Shown in pieces: positions 1-7,145 of a DNA stretch of 13,650 nt (positions within the stretch are counted from its first letter, which is position 1; every line of letters starts with the position of its first letter). Position numbers and translations under genes: made by a program. The stretch spans positions 1 through 13,650 of the forward strand of contig JAHEOB010000231.1 in assembly GCA_018610095.1 (NCBI GenBank). Direction: 5' to 3'. The notes under the pieces were generated by a model. It did no database searches and was not told the DNA's origin. It saw nothing but the letters and a program-made list of their open reading frames with translations. The DNA comes from Halothece sp. MAG. Lineage in GTDB: Bacteria; Cyanobacteriota; Cyanobacteriia; Cyanobacteriales; Rubidibacteraceae.

Positions 1-596
1 ACGGAAATGTAACTTAAAATGGTCATAGCAGCCGTTCCAAAAAAACCGAGCCAAAGATAGCGAGTATCAATTACGCCATCTTGTACTTCTATTTCAAAAG
101 GAACCGCAGCATTAACATTATTGGTTCTTCCTTGGGTGGAGCCAACCCCTAACACTGTAATGGCAAGGGTAACATCTTTGTTGTCTTGTTCTCCCAATTG
201 CACATCTAAGCCACCTAAGACATCTTCTTCTTCCCAAGTGCCTGTTTCGCCTCCTTCACGCCAAGTTCCCGTAGCATACCAAGACTCATTAATGGCAGAT
301 GCTAAAAGTTGATCCTGATTATCATAGAGTTGAATTTCATAAATCACCCACCGACTCGTGCTGAGTAACGCTTCCACATCAATTCGCAAAGCCCCAATCA
401 GACGAGGTTCTAGTGTAATTGACTCCAGTTTGACCGTTTCTTCGGGATCAACAGTCACTCTTTCATCGGTAATTTCTTCATAAAAAGTCGTACTCAACAA
501 GCCTGCTAGAATAACCAAAATTAGAGAGATTAAACTAATTATCCAAGTGTAATCAATAAAGCGTTTCGTTGTAGTAGTTTCAACTTGAGCTGACAT
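1..596 (-). CDS. Membrane-anchored protein with extracytoplasmic domain, partial (C-terminus beyond window)
   Basis: An uninterrupted frame runs from ATG at 596 leftwards off the window edge (198 codons seen), so the C-terminus is missing. The start reads MSAQVETTTTKRFIDYTW. A hydrophobic segment follows at about residues 18-36, then a roughly 140-residue acidic, Trp/Gly/Glu-rich region with motifs such as ESWYATGTWREGG (about 104-116) and WEEED. A second hydrophobic segment begins near residue 182 (YLWLGFFGTAAMTIL). This suggests a domain outside the cytoplasm held between two membrane helices. A GAGAG ribosome-binding-like stretch lies at 604-608. It faces away from a DUF350 gene 340 bp off. 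I infer, from memory of similar cyanobacterial neighbourhoods, that it may belong to the membrane-protein set that accompanies DUF350/DUF4178 genes. I do not recognise the family with certainty and assign no function. Confidence 0.75.
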   Translation of the reverse strand, partial: MSAQVETTTTKRFIDYTWIISLISLILVILAGLLSTTFYEEITDERVTVDPEETVKLESITLEPRLIGALRIDVEALLSTSRWVIYEIQLYDNQDQLLASAINESWYATGTWREGGETGTWEEEDVLGGLDVQLGEQDNKDVTLAITVLGVGSTQGRTNNVNAAVPFEIEVQDGVIDTRYLWLGFFGTAAMTILSYIS

Positions 597-936
597 ATCA
601 AAACTCTCAATTATAGCAGTCAGGAATGATTCATGAGAACTGTTCCATTGAATGAATGAATCCTTTACTATGTCTCTATGTTATTTGAGATTATTTTATG
701 CAGTTTGAGTGAATTACCTTCTCACATATGACTCTTCATTGCTATAGTTTTCAAAGTAAAATCAAAAATTTTGCCATTTACCCATTATCCATTTGGTGAT
801 TAGTCTTTAACCTTCTAAACTTAACGTAGCATCAATGATATCGAGTTTGATCTAAGCAAATCTTTAGATTCAATTTCAAGCAGTTAATTTATGGAATCTG
901 TTATAATAATCCTTTATAAGATTATTTTTAAGAGTT
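597..936. other. Divergent intergenic region, 340 bp
   Basis: This is a noncoding A/T-rich stretch between two divergently transcribed membrane-protein genes. Each side has a TGnTATAAT-type extended -10: 899-907 on the plus strand, and 610-618 on the minus strand (TGCTATAAT). The minus-strand one would start transcription only about 7 nt before the ATG at 596, so it is doubtful or gives a nearly leaderless mRNA. An imperfect inverted repeat with 13-nt arms (622-634 and 652-664, 11 of 13 matching) and a short GAAT tandem (about 650-661) lie near the minus-strand gene. No credible ORF is visible. Confidence 0.6.
899..907 (+). promoter_or_regulatory. Extended -10 promoter for the DUF350 gene
   Basis: TGTTATAAT fits the TGn-TATAAT extended -10 consensus exactly. 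It lies 30 nt before the ATG at 937, predicting a transcript start near 914 and leaving room for the weak AAGAG ribosome-binding site at 930-934. No good TTGACA-like -35 is seen at 17 nt, which is tolerable for an extended -10. Confidence 0.5.
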
Positions 937-1155
937 ATGGAAATTATTGATATTGATCCAGCAGCACTTTTAAGTACGGTAATCTGGGCATTCTTTGCTT
1001 CTATTATTTTATATGTTGCCATTCGCGCTTTTGATTTAATTACGCCCACTGATTATCGAGGAGAAATTCGTCAGGGTAATGTTGCAGCCGCCATCTTTGT
1101 ATCAGCCTTTATTTTTTCTCTAAGTGCCATAATTATTAGCGTTATTGTTAGTTAA
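937..1155 (+). CDS. DUF350 family small membrane protein
   Basis: This 72-residue protein has two hydrophobic helices, about residues 11-29 (LLSTVIWAFFASIILYVAI) and 49-70 (AAAIFVSAFIFSLSAIIIS). They are joined by the loop RAFDLITPTDYRGEIRQGN. The pattern of a helix, a conserved Asp/Thr-rich D-x-I-T-P loop, a Gln/Asn turn (RQGNVAAA) and a second helix is that of one DUF350 repeat (PF03994, the YjfL/UPF0719 type). Many family members carry two such repeats, so this is a single-unit form. The biochemical role of DUF350 is not established; in other genomes it sits beside PspA-like, DUF4178 and polyamine-enzyme genes, suggesting envelope-stress work. Here its divergent partner at 1-596 is also a membrane protein. 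The start is supported by AAGAG at 930-934 and the upstream extended -10. Confidence 0.75.
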   Translation: MEIIDIDPAALLSTVIWAFFASIILYVAIRAFDLITPTDYRGEIRQGNVAAAIFVSAFIFSLSAIIISVIVS

Positions 1156-1219
1156 CCAGCAGTGTCCCTTTTTCTGCTAACCAGATTGTGATACAGTTTT
1201 CATCCACAATTTGATATAC

Positions 1220-1223
1220 AAGG
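1220..1223 (+). promoter_or_regulatory. Ribosome-binding site of ddl
   Basis: AAGG lies 7 nt before the ATG at 1231 and supports that start, which also gives the family's usual N-terminus (MSKKRVGLLFGGRSGEHEVS). Confidence 0.5.
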
Positions 1224-1230
1224 TTATGAT

Positions 1231-2286
1231 ATGAGTAAAAAACGGGTGGGATTATTATTTGGTGGGCGCTCTGGCGAACATGAAGTGTCCATTCGCTCTG
1301 CAAGCGCGATCGCGCAGGCCCTAAAATCACCAGAGAATGCCCAAAAATATGATTTAACCCCAATTTATATTCACAAAAATGGCGTTTGGGAAGGGGGAAA
1401 AAACGCTGAAACAATCTTAGAACAGCAAATGCCTCCGACAACGGAAGCATCAGGCAGTTTATGGGATTTCCCACCAGAAGTTAGTAGTGTAGATGTTTGG
1501 TTTCCTATTTTACATGGCCCTAATGGGGAAGATGGAACGGTACAAGGATTGCTGACGTTAATGCAAGTCCCCTTTGTTGGTAGTGGCGTGTTAGGGTCAG
1601 CGTTGGGAATGGATAAGTTGGCAATGAAAATGGCATTTGCCCAAGCCGGACTGCCCCAACTTAACTATAAAGGGATTAATCGGGATCAAGTGTGGTCCAA
1701 TCCTTGTGTGTTTCCCAAAGTCTGTGATGAGATCGAAGCAGAAATTGGTTATCCCTGTTTTGTGAAACCTGCTAATTTGGGATCATCGGTGGGGATTTCT
1801 AAAGCAACAGCGCGATCGCAGCTAGAAACCGCCTTAGATGAAGCAGCTAGCTATGATCGTCGTTTGGTAATTGAAAAAGGGATTACTGCTAGGGAAGTAG
1901 AATGTGCCGTATTGGGGAATGAATCTCCCCAAGCCTCAGTTTTAGGGGAAATTAGTTACAGCAGCGATTTTTACGATTACGAAACGAAATATACCGAAGG
2001 AAAAGCCGATCTTTCCATTCCTGCTTCAGTTCCCGATAAGATTACCAAGCAAATACAAGAATTAGCGAAACAAGCCTTTACAGTAGTGGATGCTGCGGGA
2101 TTAGGTCGGGTTGATATTTTTTACCAAGAAACCACAGGGAATGTTTATCTCAACGAAATTAACACGCTGCCTGGATTTACAGTAACCAGTATGTATCCTC
2201 AGTTATGGGATGCCACTGGCATTCCCTTTTCAGAGTTAGTGGATCGCTTAATTCAACTGGGTATGGAACGACATCAATCAAGTTGA
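1231..2286 (+). CDS. ddl: D-alanine--D-alanine ligase
   Basis: This cytoplasmic ATP-grasp enzyme joins two D-alanines for the peptidoglycan stem peptide. Its 351 residues are normal for the longer DdlA-like subgroup. Visible motifs in order: N-terminal GGRSGEHEVS (11-20, with catalytic Glu16), HGPNGEDGTVQGLL (95-108), the ATP-binding FVKPANLGSSVGISK (177-191), the omega-loop YDYETKY (248-254), and the metal-binding Asp295, Glu309 and Asn311 in DIFYQ...LNEINTLPGFT. The Tyr/Lys-Tyr omega-loop signature is that of D-Ala-D-Ala ligases, not the D-Ala-D-Lac Van ligases. It carries two HIP1 octamers (1306 and 1812). It starts 75 bp after the DUF350 gene and could be read from the same transcript. 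Its stop lies 9 bp from that of the convergent PEBP gene, with no clear terminator between. The call is very secure. Confidence 0.97.
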   Translation: MSKKRVGLLFGGRSGEHEVSIRSASAIAQALKSPENAQKYDLTPIYIHKNGVWEGGKNAETILEQQMPPTTEASGSLWDFPPEVSSVDVWFPILHGPNGEDGTVQGLLTLMQVPFVGSGVLGSALGMDKLAMKMAFAQAGLPQLNYKGINRDQVWSNPCVFPKVCDEIEAEIGYPCFVKPANLGSSVGISKATARSQLETALDEAASYDRRLVIEKGITAREVECAVLGNESPQASVLGEISYSSDFYDYETKYTEGKADLSIPASVPDKITKQIQELAKQAFTVVDAAGLGRVDIFYQETTGNVYLNEINTLPGFTVTSMYPQLWDATGIPFSELVDRLIQLGMERHQSS

Positions 2287-2295
2287 ATTGCAAGA

Positions 2296-2901
2296 TTAAC
2301 CTTTACGACTATATTGTCCCATTAGTTCTGCCTGAGCGAGAATATGACCTTCCATTGCTTGATCAAGCTGATCTCGATTGACTCCTGCTTCTAAATTGAG
2401 CATTTGATCGAGAGCATAAAGTCTGAAAAAGTAGCGGTGAGTGCCACCAGGGGGACAAGGACCACCATAACCCACTTTACCAAAATTATTTTGTCCCTGT
2501 AGTGCCCCATTGTCTAATTGTTCTTGCTTGGGAACATCCTCTGGCAACTGTTGTGTATCGGGAGCTAGATTGTAAATGATCCAATGAACGAAGGTCATGC
2601 CAGGGGCATCTGGATCATCACAAATGAGAGCAAGGCTTTGTGTTCCCTCGGGAACGTCACGCCAACTGAGTGCTGGAGAAATATCGGCACCGTCACAGGT
2701 GTATTTAGTGGGAATCATTCCTTCGTGGGAAAAAGCACTGCTTTCTAATTTCATCGTCTTTTCACCGCGATCGCTGCTCTGCAATTGATTAGATGAAGCT
2801 CGATTGCCTCTCGATTCACAACCGATTAAAGAAAGTCCAGTTAACGTAAGTAAACTAACACCATACCCAACAAATTTTCTTCTACCAAACGAATTAGGCA
2901 T
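2296..2901 (-). CDS. YbhB/YbcL-type PEBP protein, predicted Tat lipoprotein
   Basis: Residues 50-199 form a phosphatidylethanolamine-binding protein fold of the bacterial YbhB/YbcL (Raf-kinase-inhibitor-like) group. Motifs include YTCDGADISPALSW (67-80), DDPDAPG (95-101), the pocket His of FVHWIIYN (104-111), and GPCPPGGTHRYFFRLYALD (147-165). The first 49 residues add an export signal: twin Arg in GRRKFVGYG (6-14), a hydrophobic core, and the lipobox LIGC with Cys28 as the acylation site. I infer Tat export and membrane anchoring. A second in-frame ATG at 2754 (MKLESSAF) is where cytoplasmic YbhB proteins normally begin, so a shorter soluble form is possible. A HIP1 octamer (2767) lies in the linker. 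The ligand and physiological role are unknown. It diverges from the SpoU gene (187 bp) and converges with ddl. Confidence 0.9.
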   Translation of the reverse strand: MPNSFGRRKFVGYGVSLLTLTGLSLIGCESRGNRASSNQLQSSDRGEKTMKLESSAFSHEGMIPTKYTCDGADISPALSWRDVPEGTQSLALICDDPDAPGMTFVHWIIYNLAPDTQQLPEDVPKQEQLDNGALQGQNNFGKVGYGGPCPPGGTHRYFFRLYALDQMLNLEAGVNRDQLDQAMEGHILAQAELMGQYSRKG

Positions 2902-3040
2902 CGCAAGTTTTCTTTATTGTCCTATTAGTATCCTATCAATCTTTGCAAGCAATTACTTAAACTTAAAACATGGCATTTCCCATCCTTTCTATCCCTTGGC
3001 AGGGATTAAGTGAATCAGCGAAATTTGGATACGATTCCTT

Positions 3041-3049
3041 TGTTATTCT
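3041..3049 (+). promoter_or_regulatory. Possible extended -10 promoter for the SpoU methyltransferase
   Basis: TGTTATTCT resembles TGnTATAAT (one mismatch in the hexamer) and lies 40 nt before the GTG start at 3089. No convincing -35 is seen (TTTGGA at 3024 has only a 14-nt spacer). This is a weak prediction. Confidence 0.3.
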
Positions 3050-3088
3050 ATCGGTAATTGTCAGTGGTGGTTAGAATTCAACGTAATT

Positions 3089-3874
3089 GTGTTAACTAGT
3101 CTCAAAAATCCCTTAATTAAAAAGATTCGCAAACTTCACTATCGCAAACATCGCAAACGGCAAAATTGCTTTTTACTAGAAGGAACCAATGTAGTGGAAG
3201 CGGCGTGTGAATTTAAGTTCCCCCTAGAAACCGTTTGTTATACGCCCCAGTGGCAACAGAACCATCCTGACTTATCTAATCAATGTGAAAGCCTTGCCCA
3301 GCGAGTGGAATTAGTTTCTGAAGAGCTTCTCAGCGCGATCGCGACGACGGTGAATCCAGATGGCATTATTGCGGTTGCTCCTAGTAACTGGCAACGATCG
3401 CGCAGTCTTGACAATTTACAACTGGGACTGATTTTAGAACAACTGCAAGACCCCGGCAATATGGGAACCATTATTCGGACGGCGGTGGCGACAGGTGTGG
3501 AAGGGATTTGGGCAAGTGACCATAGTGTGGAATGGGATCACCCTAAAGTGTTACGTGCCTCAGCAGGAGCATGGTTTCGGGTTCCCATGGCGGTAGAAAC
3601 GGATTTACCTTCACGGGTTCAACAATTTTCAGGGCAAGTAGTGGCAACGGTTCCCACGGCAACAAAAACCTATTGGGAAGTGGATTTTCGGCAACCGAGT
3701 TTAATTTTATTGGGAAATGAAGGGGCGGGGTTATCAACCCAGTTAGCCCATTTAGCCGATGAAAGGGTAAAAATTCCCCTAGAAGATGGGGTGGAATCTC
3801 TAAACGTCGCGATCGCGGCTTCGCTAATTTTATATGAAGCCAAACGCCAAAGGTTAGGTTTCTCGATAAGCTAA
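3089..3874 (+). CDS. SpoU-family (TrmH/RlmB-like) RNA 2'-O-ribose methyltransferase
   Basis: This 261-residue SPOUT enzyme is predicted to transfer a methyl group from S-adenosylmethionine to a ribose 2'-OH in rRNA or tRNA. Residues 1-100 match the substrate-binding N-terminal domain (basic KNPLIKKIRKLHYRKHRKR, then FLLEGTNVVEAA). The knot domain shows motif 1 EQLQDPGNMGTIIRTA (117-132, Asn124 and Arg130), motif 2 LLGNEGAGL (207-215) and motif 3 IPLEDGVESLNVAIAASL (229-246). The exact target nucleotide cannot be told from sequence. The start is GTG at 3089; family members begin with this MLTSLKNPL-like stretch, and no ATG fits better. Two HIP1 octamers lie at 3335 and 3809. Its last 21 nt overlap the convergent methyltransferase gene. 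Confidence 0.93.
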   Translation: MLTSLKNPLIKKIRKLHYRKHRKRQNCFLLEGTNVVEAACEFKFPLETVCYTPQWQQNHPDLSNQCESLAQRVELVSEELLSAIATTVNPDGIIAVAPSNWQRSRSLDNLQLGLILEQLQDPGNMGTIIRTAVATGVEGIWASDHSVEWDHPKVLRASAGAWFRVPMAVETDLPSRVQQFSGQVVATVPTATKTYWEVDFRQPSLILLGNEGAGLSTQLAHLADERVKIPLEDGVESLNVAIAASLILYEAKRQRLGFSIS

Positions 3875-4504
3875 TACCGCATAAAAGGGATCACTACCTC
3901 CCATGCCAAACATTTGTAAGATGGAGGGAACGGAGGGCTGCTTTTTGATCACTTCGGGTTCACTAAAGCCACTTACCGCATTAAAATATCCCTTGACTAA
4001 CTCGATTCGCTTTTCATCACTACTAGCTTCCCGCCACGCTGAAATCGCTTTTTGGAAAAACATGCGATTGGAAAAACTAATAATGGCAACCCCACCCGGT
4101 TTTAAGACACGATGAATTTCTTGAAATACGGTTTCAGGATACTGTAAATATTGAATTGAAACGGCATTTAATACGGCATCAAAGTCTTGATCAGCTAAAG
4201 GAAACTGGGGATTTTTATTGAAATCTTGAATAAAGTAGTGATCTAAGCGAGGGTTACGGTTTAATTCTTCTTGGTTCATGCCATGCCCTTCCACATGGGC
4301 AAATGCCATTTCTTCGGGAACGTGGGAAACCCAACTACTCATCATGTCAAAAATGCGAGTATTGGGTTTAAGTCGCTGGCGGTAAAGATTGGTTAATTGA
4401 TCTAGAAATTGATCATCAACATGAGTCACTAAACGGGGAACCGCATAAAATTGGCCATCATCATTGGGATCAAGTTTCTGACGTTGTTCTGGTTGCAATA
4501 ACAT
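3854..4504 (-). CDS. Class I SAM-dependent methyltransferase, degenerate motif I
   Basis: This 216-residue protein resembles the Methyltransf_11 group. The best evidence is the post-core part: ADQDFDAVLNAVSIQYLQYP (104-123, motif IV region) and FQEIHRVLKPGGVAIISFSNRMFF (127-150, motif VI region, with the common HRVLKPGG). The Rossmann motif I, usually D-x-G-x-G-x-G, is replaced by RIFDMMSSWVSHVP (50-63), with no glycines. I recall the same variation in related cyanobacterial and plant proteins, so it may be a true subfamily trait. The substrate is unknown. It is the last gene of the minus-strand run, 58 bp after the glycosyltransferase, and its 3' end overlaps the SpoU gene by 21 nt. The start ATG at 4504 follows AAGGGA at unusually close spacing. 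Confidence 0.82.
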   Translation of the reverse strand: MLLQPEQRQKLDPNDDGQFYAVPRLVTHVDDQFLDQLTNLYRQRLKPNTRIFDMMSSWVSHVPEEMAFAHVEGHGMNQEELNRNPRLDHYFIQDFNKNPQFPLADQDFDAVLNAVSIQYLQYPETVFQEIHRVLKPGGVAIISFSNRMFFQKAISAWREASSDEKRIELVKGYFNAVSGFSEPEVIKKQPSVPSILQMFGMGGSDPFYAVLAYRET

Positions 4505-4562
4505 TTCCCTTTTAGCTTTACATTTTTTTACAATTTATGGTAACCCACCCATTGAAGCCTTT

Positions 4563-5711
4563 CTAGGAGGAAGTGCTAACCTGCATTAACTTCCGCTCCC
4601 TTGCTTGCTGATACAAGTTTTCCACTTGAGTAATATTATCATCAAGGGTATATCGTTCTAAGACTCTCGTTCGTGCCTTTTCACCTAAACCTTCTGTTAA
4701 TTCGGGATGCTTTTCTAACACCGGTAATAAGGTTTTTAGTTGGGCTGTGACACGGTTCGTATTCAAAATAATGCCTGCCCCGTCTTCTAAAACTTCTCCA
4801 TCGGCACCAGCATCAGTTGCAACACAGGCGGTTCCACAAGCCATTCCTTCTAATAGGGAAATGGATAAGCCTTCCACTAACGAGGGGAGAACTAAAACAT
4901 CGGCTGCTCGAAGAATATCAATTCGCTTGTCTTCATCAGTAATCACCCCTAACCAAATGACATTATGCTGTTTATTATAAAACGGTTTTAAAGAGTTAAT
5001 TAACGGCCCATCACCGACAATTACTAATTTGGTATTTTGTCCCAAATTACACGCTTTCCACGCTCGCAATAGGGATTCCACATTCTTTTCGTTGGAAATG
5101 CGTCCTTGATAGACAAATAAGCGATCTGCCCCGACATAGGATTTAAAATCCGATCCCCCAGGGCAATATCGGGTGACATCAACCCCATTAGGAATGACTG
5201 CTAACTTTTCTTGGGGAACTCCCAGACGCTTGAGAAATTTTTGTTGCATTCGTGAAAAAATAATTACCCCATCGTAGTGGGCTAAAAATGGGGCATACAG
5301 TTGATAGGTTAGCAATTGGGTACTGGCTTTGAAGTTACGTAGTTTTTTATCAAAGGGTGTATGAAAAGTGGCAACTAAGGGAAGATTAAGTTGTTTACAA
5401 ATTTCGGGCAATCGAAAGTCCAAAGGAGAAAGGGTGAGGGAGGCATGGACAATATCAGGTTGTAATTCTTGCAGCGATCGCCGCAATCGATGGGCTGATC
5501 CCAACGTTGGAATTGTATAAACCTGAGATTTATAAATAAAAGGTAACGTCACTTCCTGACAATCCGGCCAATTGTCAGATTCTCCTTCTCCTTGGGCAAA
5601 ATGAACAAAACTAATGTCATAACCACGGGCTGATAAAGCACTCGTGAGATTGCGACTATAGGTGACATTCCCACAAAAGGGTGATTTTTTTCCCAACCAG
5701 GCGATATGCAT
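4563..5711 (-). CDS. Family 4 glycosyltransferase
   Basis: This is a retaining GT-B glycosyltransferase of family GT4, 382 residues from the preferred start. The N-terminal acceptor domain begins MHIAWLGKKSPFCGNVTYSR and includes FHTPFDK (116-122). The C-terminal nucleotide-sugar domain has IPNGVD (173-178), FVYQGRISNEKN (199-210), IVGDGPL (231-237) and the E-x7-E motif Glu280-GLSISLL-Glu288, followed by GMACGTACVATDAGADGEVL. There is no signal peptide, so it is cytosolic or peripheral. The acceptor is not known; GT4 members make glycolipids, exopolysaccharide or other glycosides. The frame stays open to a TTG at 5768, but ATG at 5711 gives the conserved family N-terminus. It lies 60 bp after the MFS gene and is probably cotranscribed. 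It holds one HIP1 octamer (5474). Confidence 0.9.
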   Translation of the reverse strand: MHIAWLGKKSPFCGNVTYSRNLTSALSARGYDISFVHFAQGEGESDNWPDCQEVTLPFIYKSQVYTIPTLGSAHRLRRSLQELQPDIVHASLTLSPLDFRLPEICKQLNLPLVATFHTPFDKKLRNFKASTQLLTYQLYAPFLAHYDGVIIFSRMQQKFLKRLGVPQEKLAVIPNGVDVTRYCPGGSDFKSYVGADRLFVYQGRISNEKNVESLLRAWKACNLGQNTKLVIVGDGPLINSLKPFYNKQHNVIWLGVITDEDKRIDILRAADVLVLPSLVEGLSISLLEGMACGTACVATDAGADGEVLEDGAGIILNTNRVTAQLKTLLPVLEKHPELTEGLGEKARTRVLERYTLDDNITQVENLYQQARERKLMQVSTSS

Positions 5712-5771
5712 GCAACTTAACTTGGTGACGAACATAAAGCAATATACAACGGAGACCGAATTTAGCAAAGA

Positions 5772-7145
5772 TTAGTCTTCTGTTGAAGCAATCGATACTC
5801 CTGTACGGGAAATATACCAAGTTAAGAGACCTCCTGCGATCGCGATTCCTGCTAAACTTAATAAAACGGCTTCTAACCCAAAGATCGTCTCCGCTAAACT
5901 GGCTAATGCTAAGGGTAAGGTCAGGGCAATATTGACGGCATTATTCTGCAAGCCAAATACTTTACCACGTTTTTGTTCTGGCGTTTGTTCTTGAATGGTG
6001 GTTTGCATGGGAATGCCCACAACGGCACCAAAAAACCCAAGGACACTTGTCATGATCAGTGCAACGGTTAAATGAGTGGTAAAGAAGGCTAATCCCACTA
6101 AGGATAAAGCCATGCCCACGGATCCCCAAAAGCCTAACTGCCCTCGGGAGATGTTTTGACCCCAATTACCGAGAAAAGTAGCCCCAACAGCCATGCCAAC
6201 GCCGCCAGCAGCGAGAATAAAGCCAAACTGATCCGATTCTAAGTTGGGAAGGGTTTCGGCTAACCGCACGGCTAATACCGCTAAGGCAGCAAAGATACAA
6301 AATAGAATCACTAATTGCACCATGGCATTGCGCACTTGATGGTTATAGCGTAAATATTGAATGCCTTCCCAAATATCTTGGAAAACATGGGGTTGTTCTT
6401 TTTCACTTTTAGCACTTTCTTGGGGATTAAGGGGTAAAAGGATAATGCCTGCGATCGCGTAACCAGCCCCCACGACAAGTTCTTTACTAAACTCCCACGT
6501 TAAGCCCATCCAGTTGGCAAACGTTTCGGTTAAGCCTAATAGGGGTTCCCCCACGGCAAAGCCAATAATGACAGATGCCATCATGGTAGTGGTATAAAGG
6601 GAGTTTGCAGGAAGCAGATGTTTCCGTTCCACTAATAAGGGAATTGCGGTTTGTTCGGCGGGGGCAAAAAATTGGGTCAGGGTGGACACTAAAAAGGTAA
6701 TCACCAATAGTAACCAGAAGCCCACGGGGAGATTAAACCAAGGGGATAAGTCTTGAGAAAAATAGAGTAGGGCTGGAACTGACCAAACCAGCACCCCTCG
6801 CACTAAATTGGTACCCACCAGAACGCCTTTTTTCGACCAACGATCCACATACACCCCTGCTAGGGATCCAAATAAGACGGCAGGAATGGTAAAGGCAATC
6901 ATAATCGCTGATACCCAACCGCTAATGGTTTCATCGGGGCGTTGGAAGTGACTGGCAATAATGCTAATCATTAATACCAGATACACTTTATCCGCCAGTT
7001 GGGAAAAGATTTGACCACTCCATAGGGTTAGAAAGCGGTAATTTTTCAGGACGGGTAGAAATCCCTGGTTATGATCATTGGCAATCTGTTCGGGATTAAC
7101 ATTGGTTGCTTGAGTATTGATTTGTTCTTGTTCGGATAATTTCAT
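5772..7145 (-). CDS. Major facilitator superfamily transporter
   Basis: This 457-residue inner-membrane protein has about 12 hydrophobic helices and a soluble N-tail of roughly 30 residues (NYRFLTLWSGQIFSQLADK at 35-53 opens helix 1). The helix 2-3 loop GSLAGVYVDRWSKKGVLVG (93-111) is the MFS motif A, with the variation seen in the MFS_3/enterobactin-exporter-like and DHA-type exporters. A central polar loop around LNPQESAKSEKEQP separates the two halves. GAVVGIPMQTTIQEQTPEQKRGKVFG near the end is the matching C-half loop. The substrate is unknown; proton-driven export of a small molecule is the likely role. The start overlaps the recO stop in ATGA (4 nt), so translation is probably coupled. 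HIP1 octamers lie at 5836 and 6451. Confidence 0.92.
   Translation of the reverse strand: MKLSEQEQINTQATNVNPEQIANDHNQGFLPVLKNYRFLTLWSGQIFSQLADKVYLVLMISIIASHFQRPDETISGWVSAIMIAFTIPAVLFGSLAGVYVDRWSKKGVLVGTNLVRGVLVWSVPALLYFSQDLSPWFNLPVGFWLLLVITFLVSTLTQFFAPAEQTAIPLLVERKHLLPANSLYTTTMMASVIIGFAVGEPLLGLTETFANWMGLTWEFSKELVVGAGYAIAGIILLPLNPQESAKSEKEQPHVFQDIWEGIQYLRYNHQVRNAMVQLVILFCIFAALAVLAVRLAETLPNLESDQFGFILAAGGVGMAVGATFLGNWGQNISRGQLGFWGSVGMALSLVGLAFFTTHLTVALIMTSVLGFFGAVVGIPMQTTIQEQTPEQKRGKVFGLQNNAVNIALTLPLALASLAETIFGLEAVLLSLAGIAIAGGLLTWYISRTGVSIASTED

Noticed and set aside
1154..1184. AGCAG/CTGCT hairpin and AACCAG direct repeat after the DUF350 stop, considered as a terminator
   Set aside because: The stem is only 5 bp and no T-run follows on the plus strand.
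1148..1474. 108-codon minus-strand frame over the start of ddl
   Set aside because: It is antisense to the conserved N-terminus of D-Ala-D-Ala ligase, and its composition is not protein-like.
2804..3013. 69-codon plus-strand reading frame with a hydrophobic middle
   Set aside because: It begins inside the PEBP signal sequence on the opposite strand, has no ribosome-binding site and runs through the divergent promoter region; it looks like chance.
5712..5768. N-terminal extension of the glycosyltransferase from a TTG at 5768
   Set aside because: The added 19 residues are unlike GT4 N-termini, TTG is a poor start, and ATG at 5711 opens the conserved MHIAWLGKKSPFCGN sequence.
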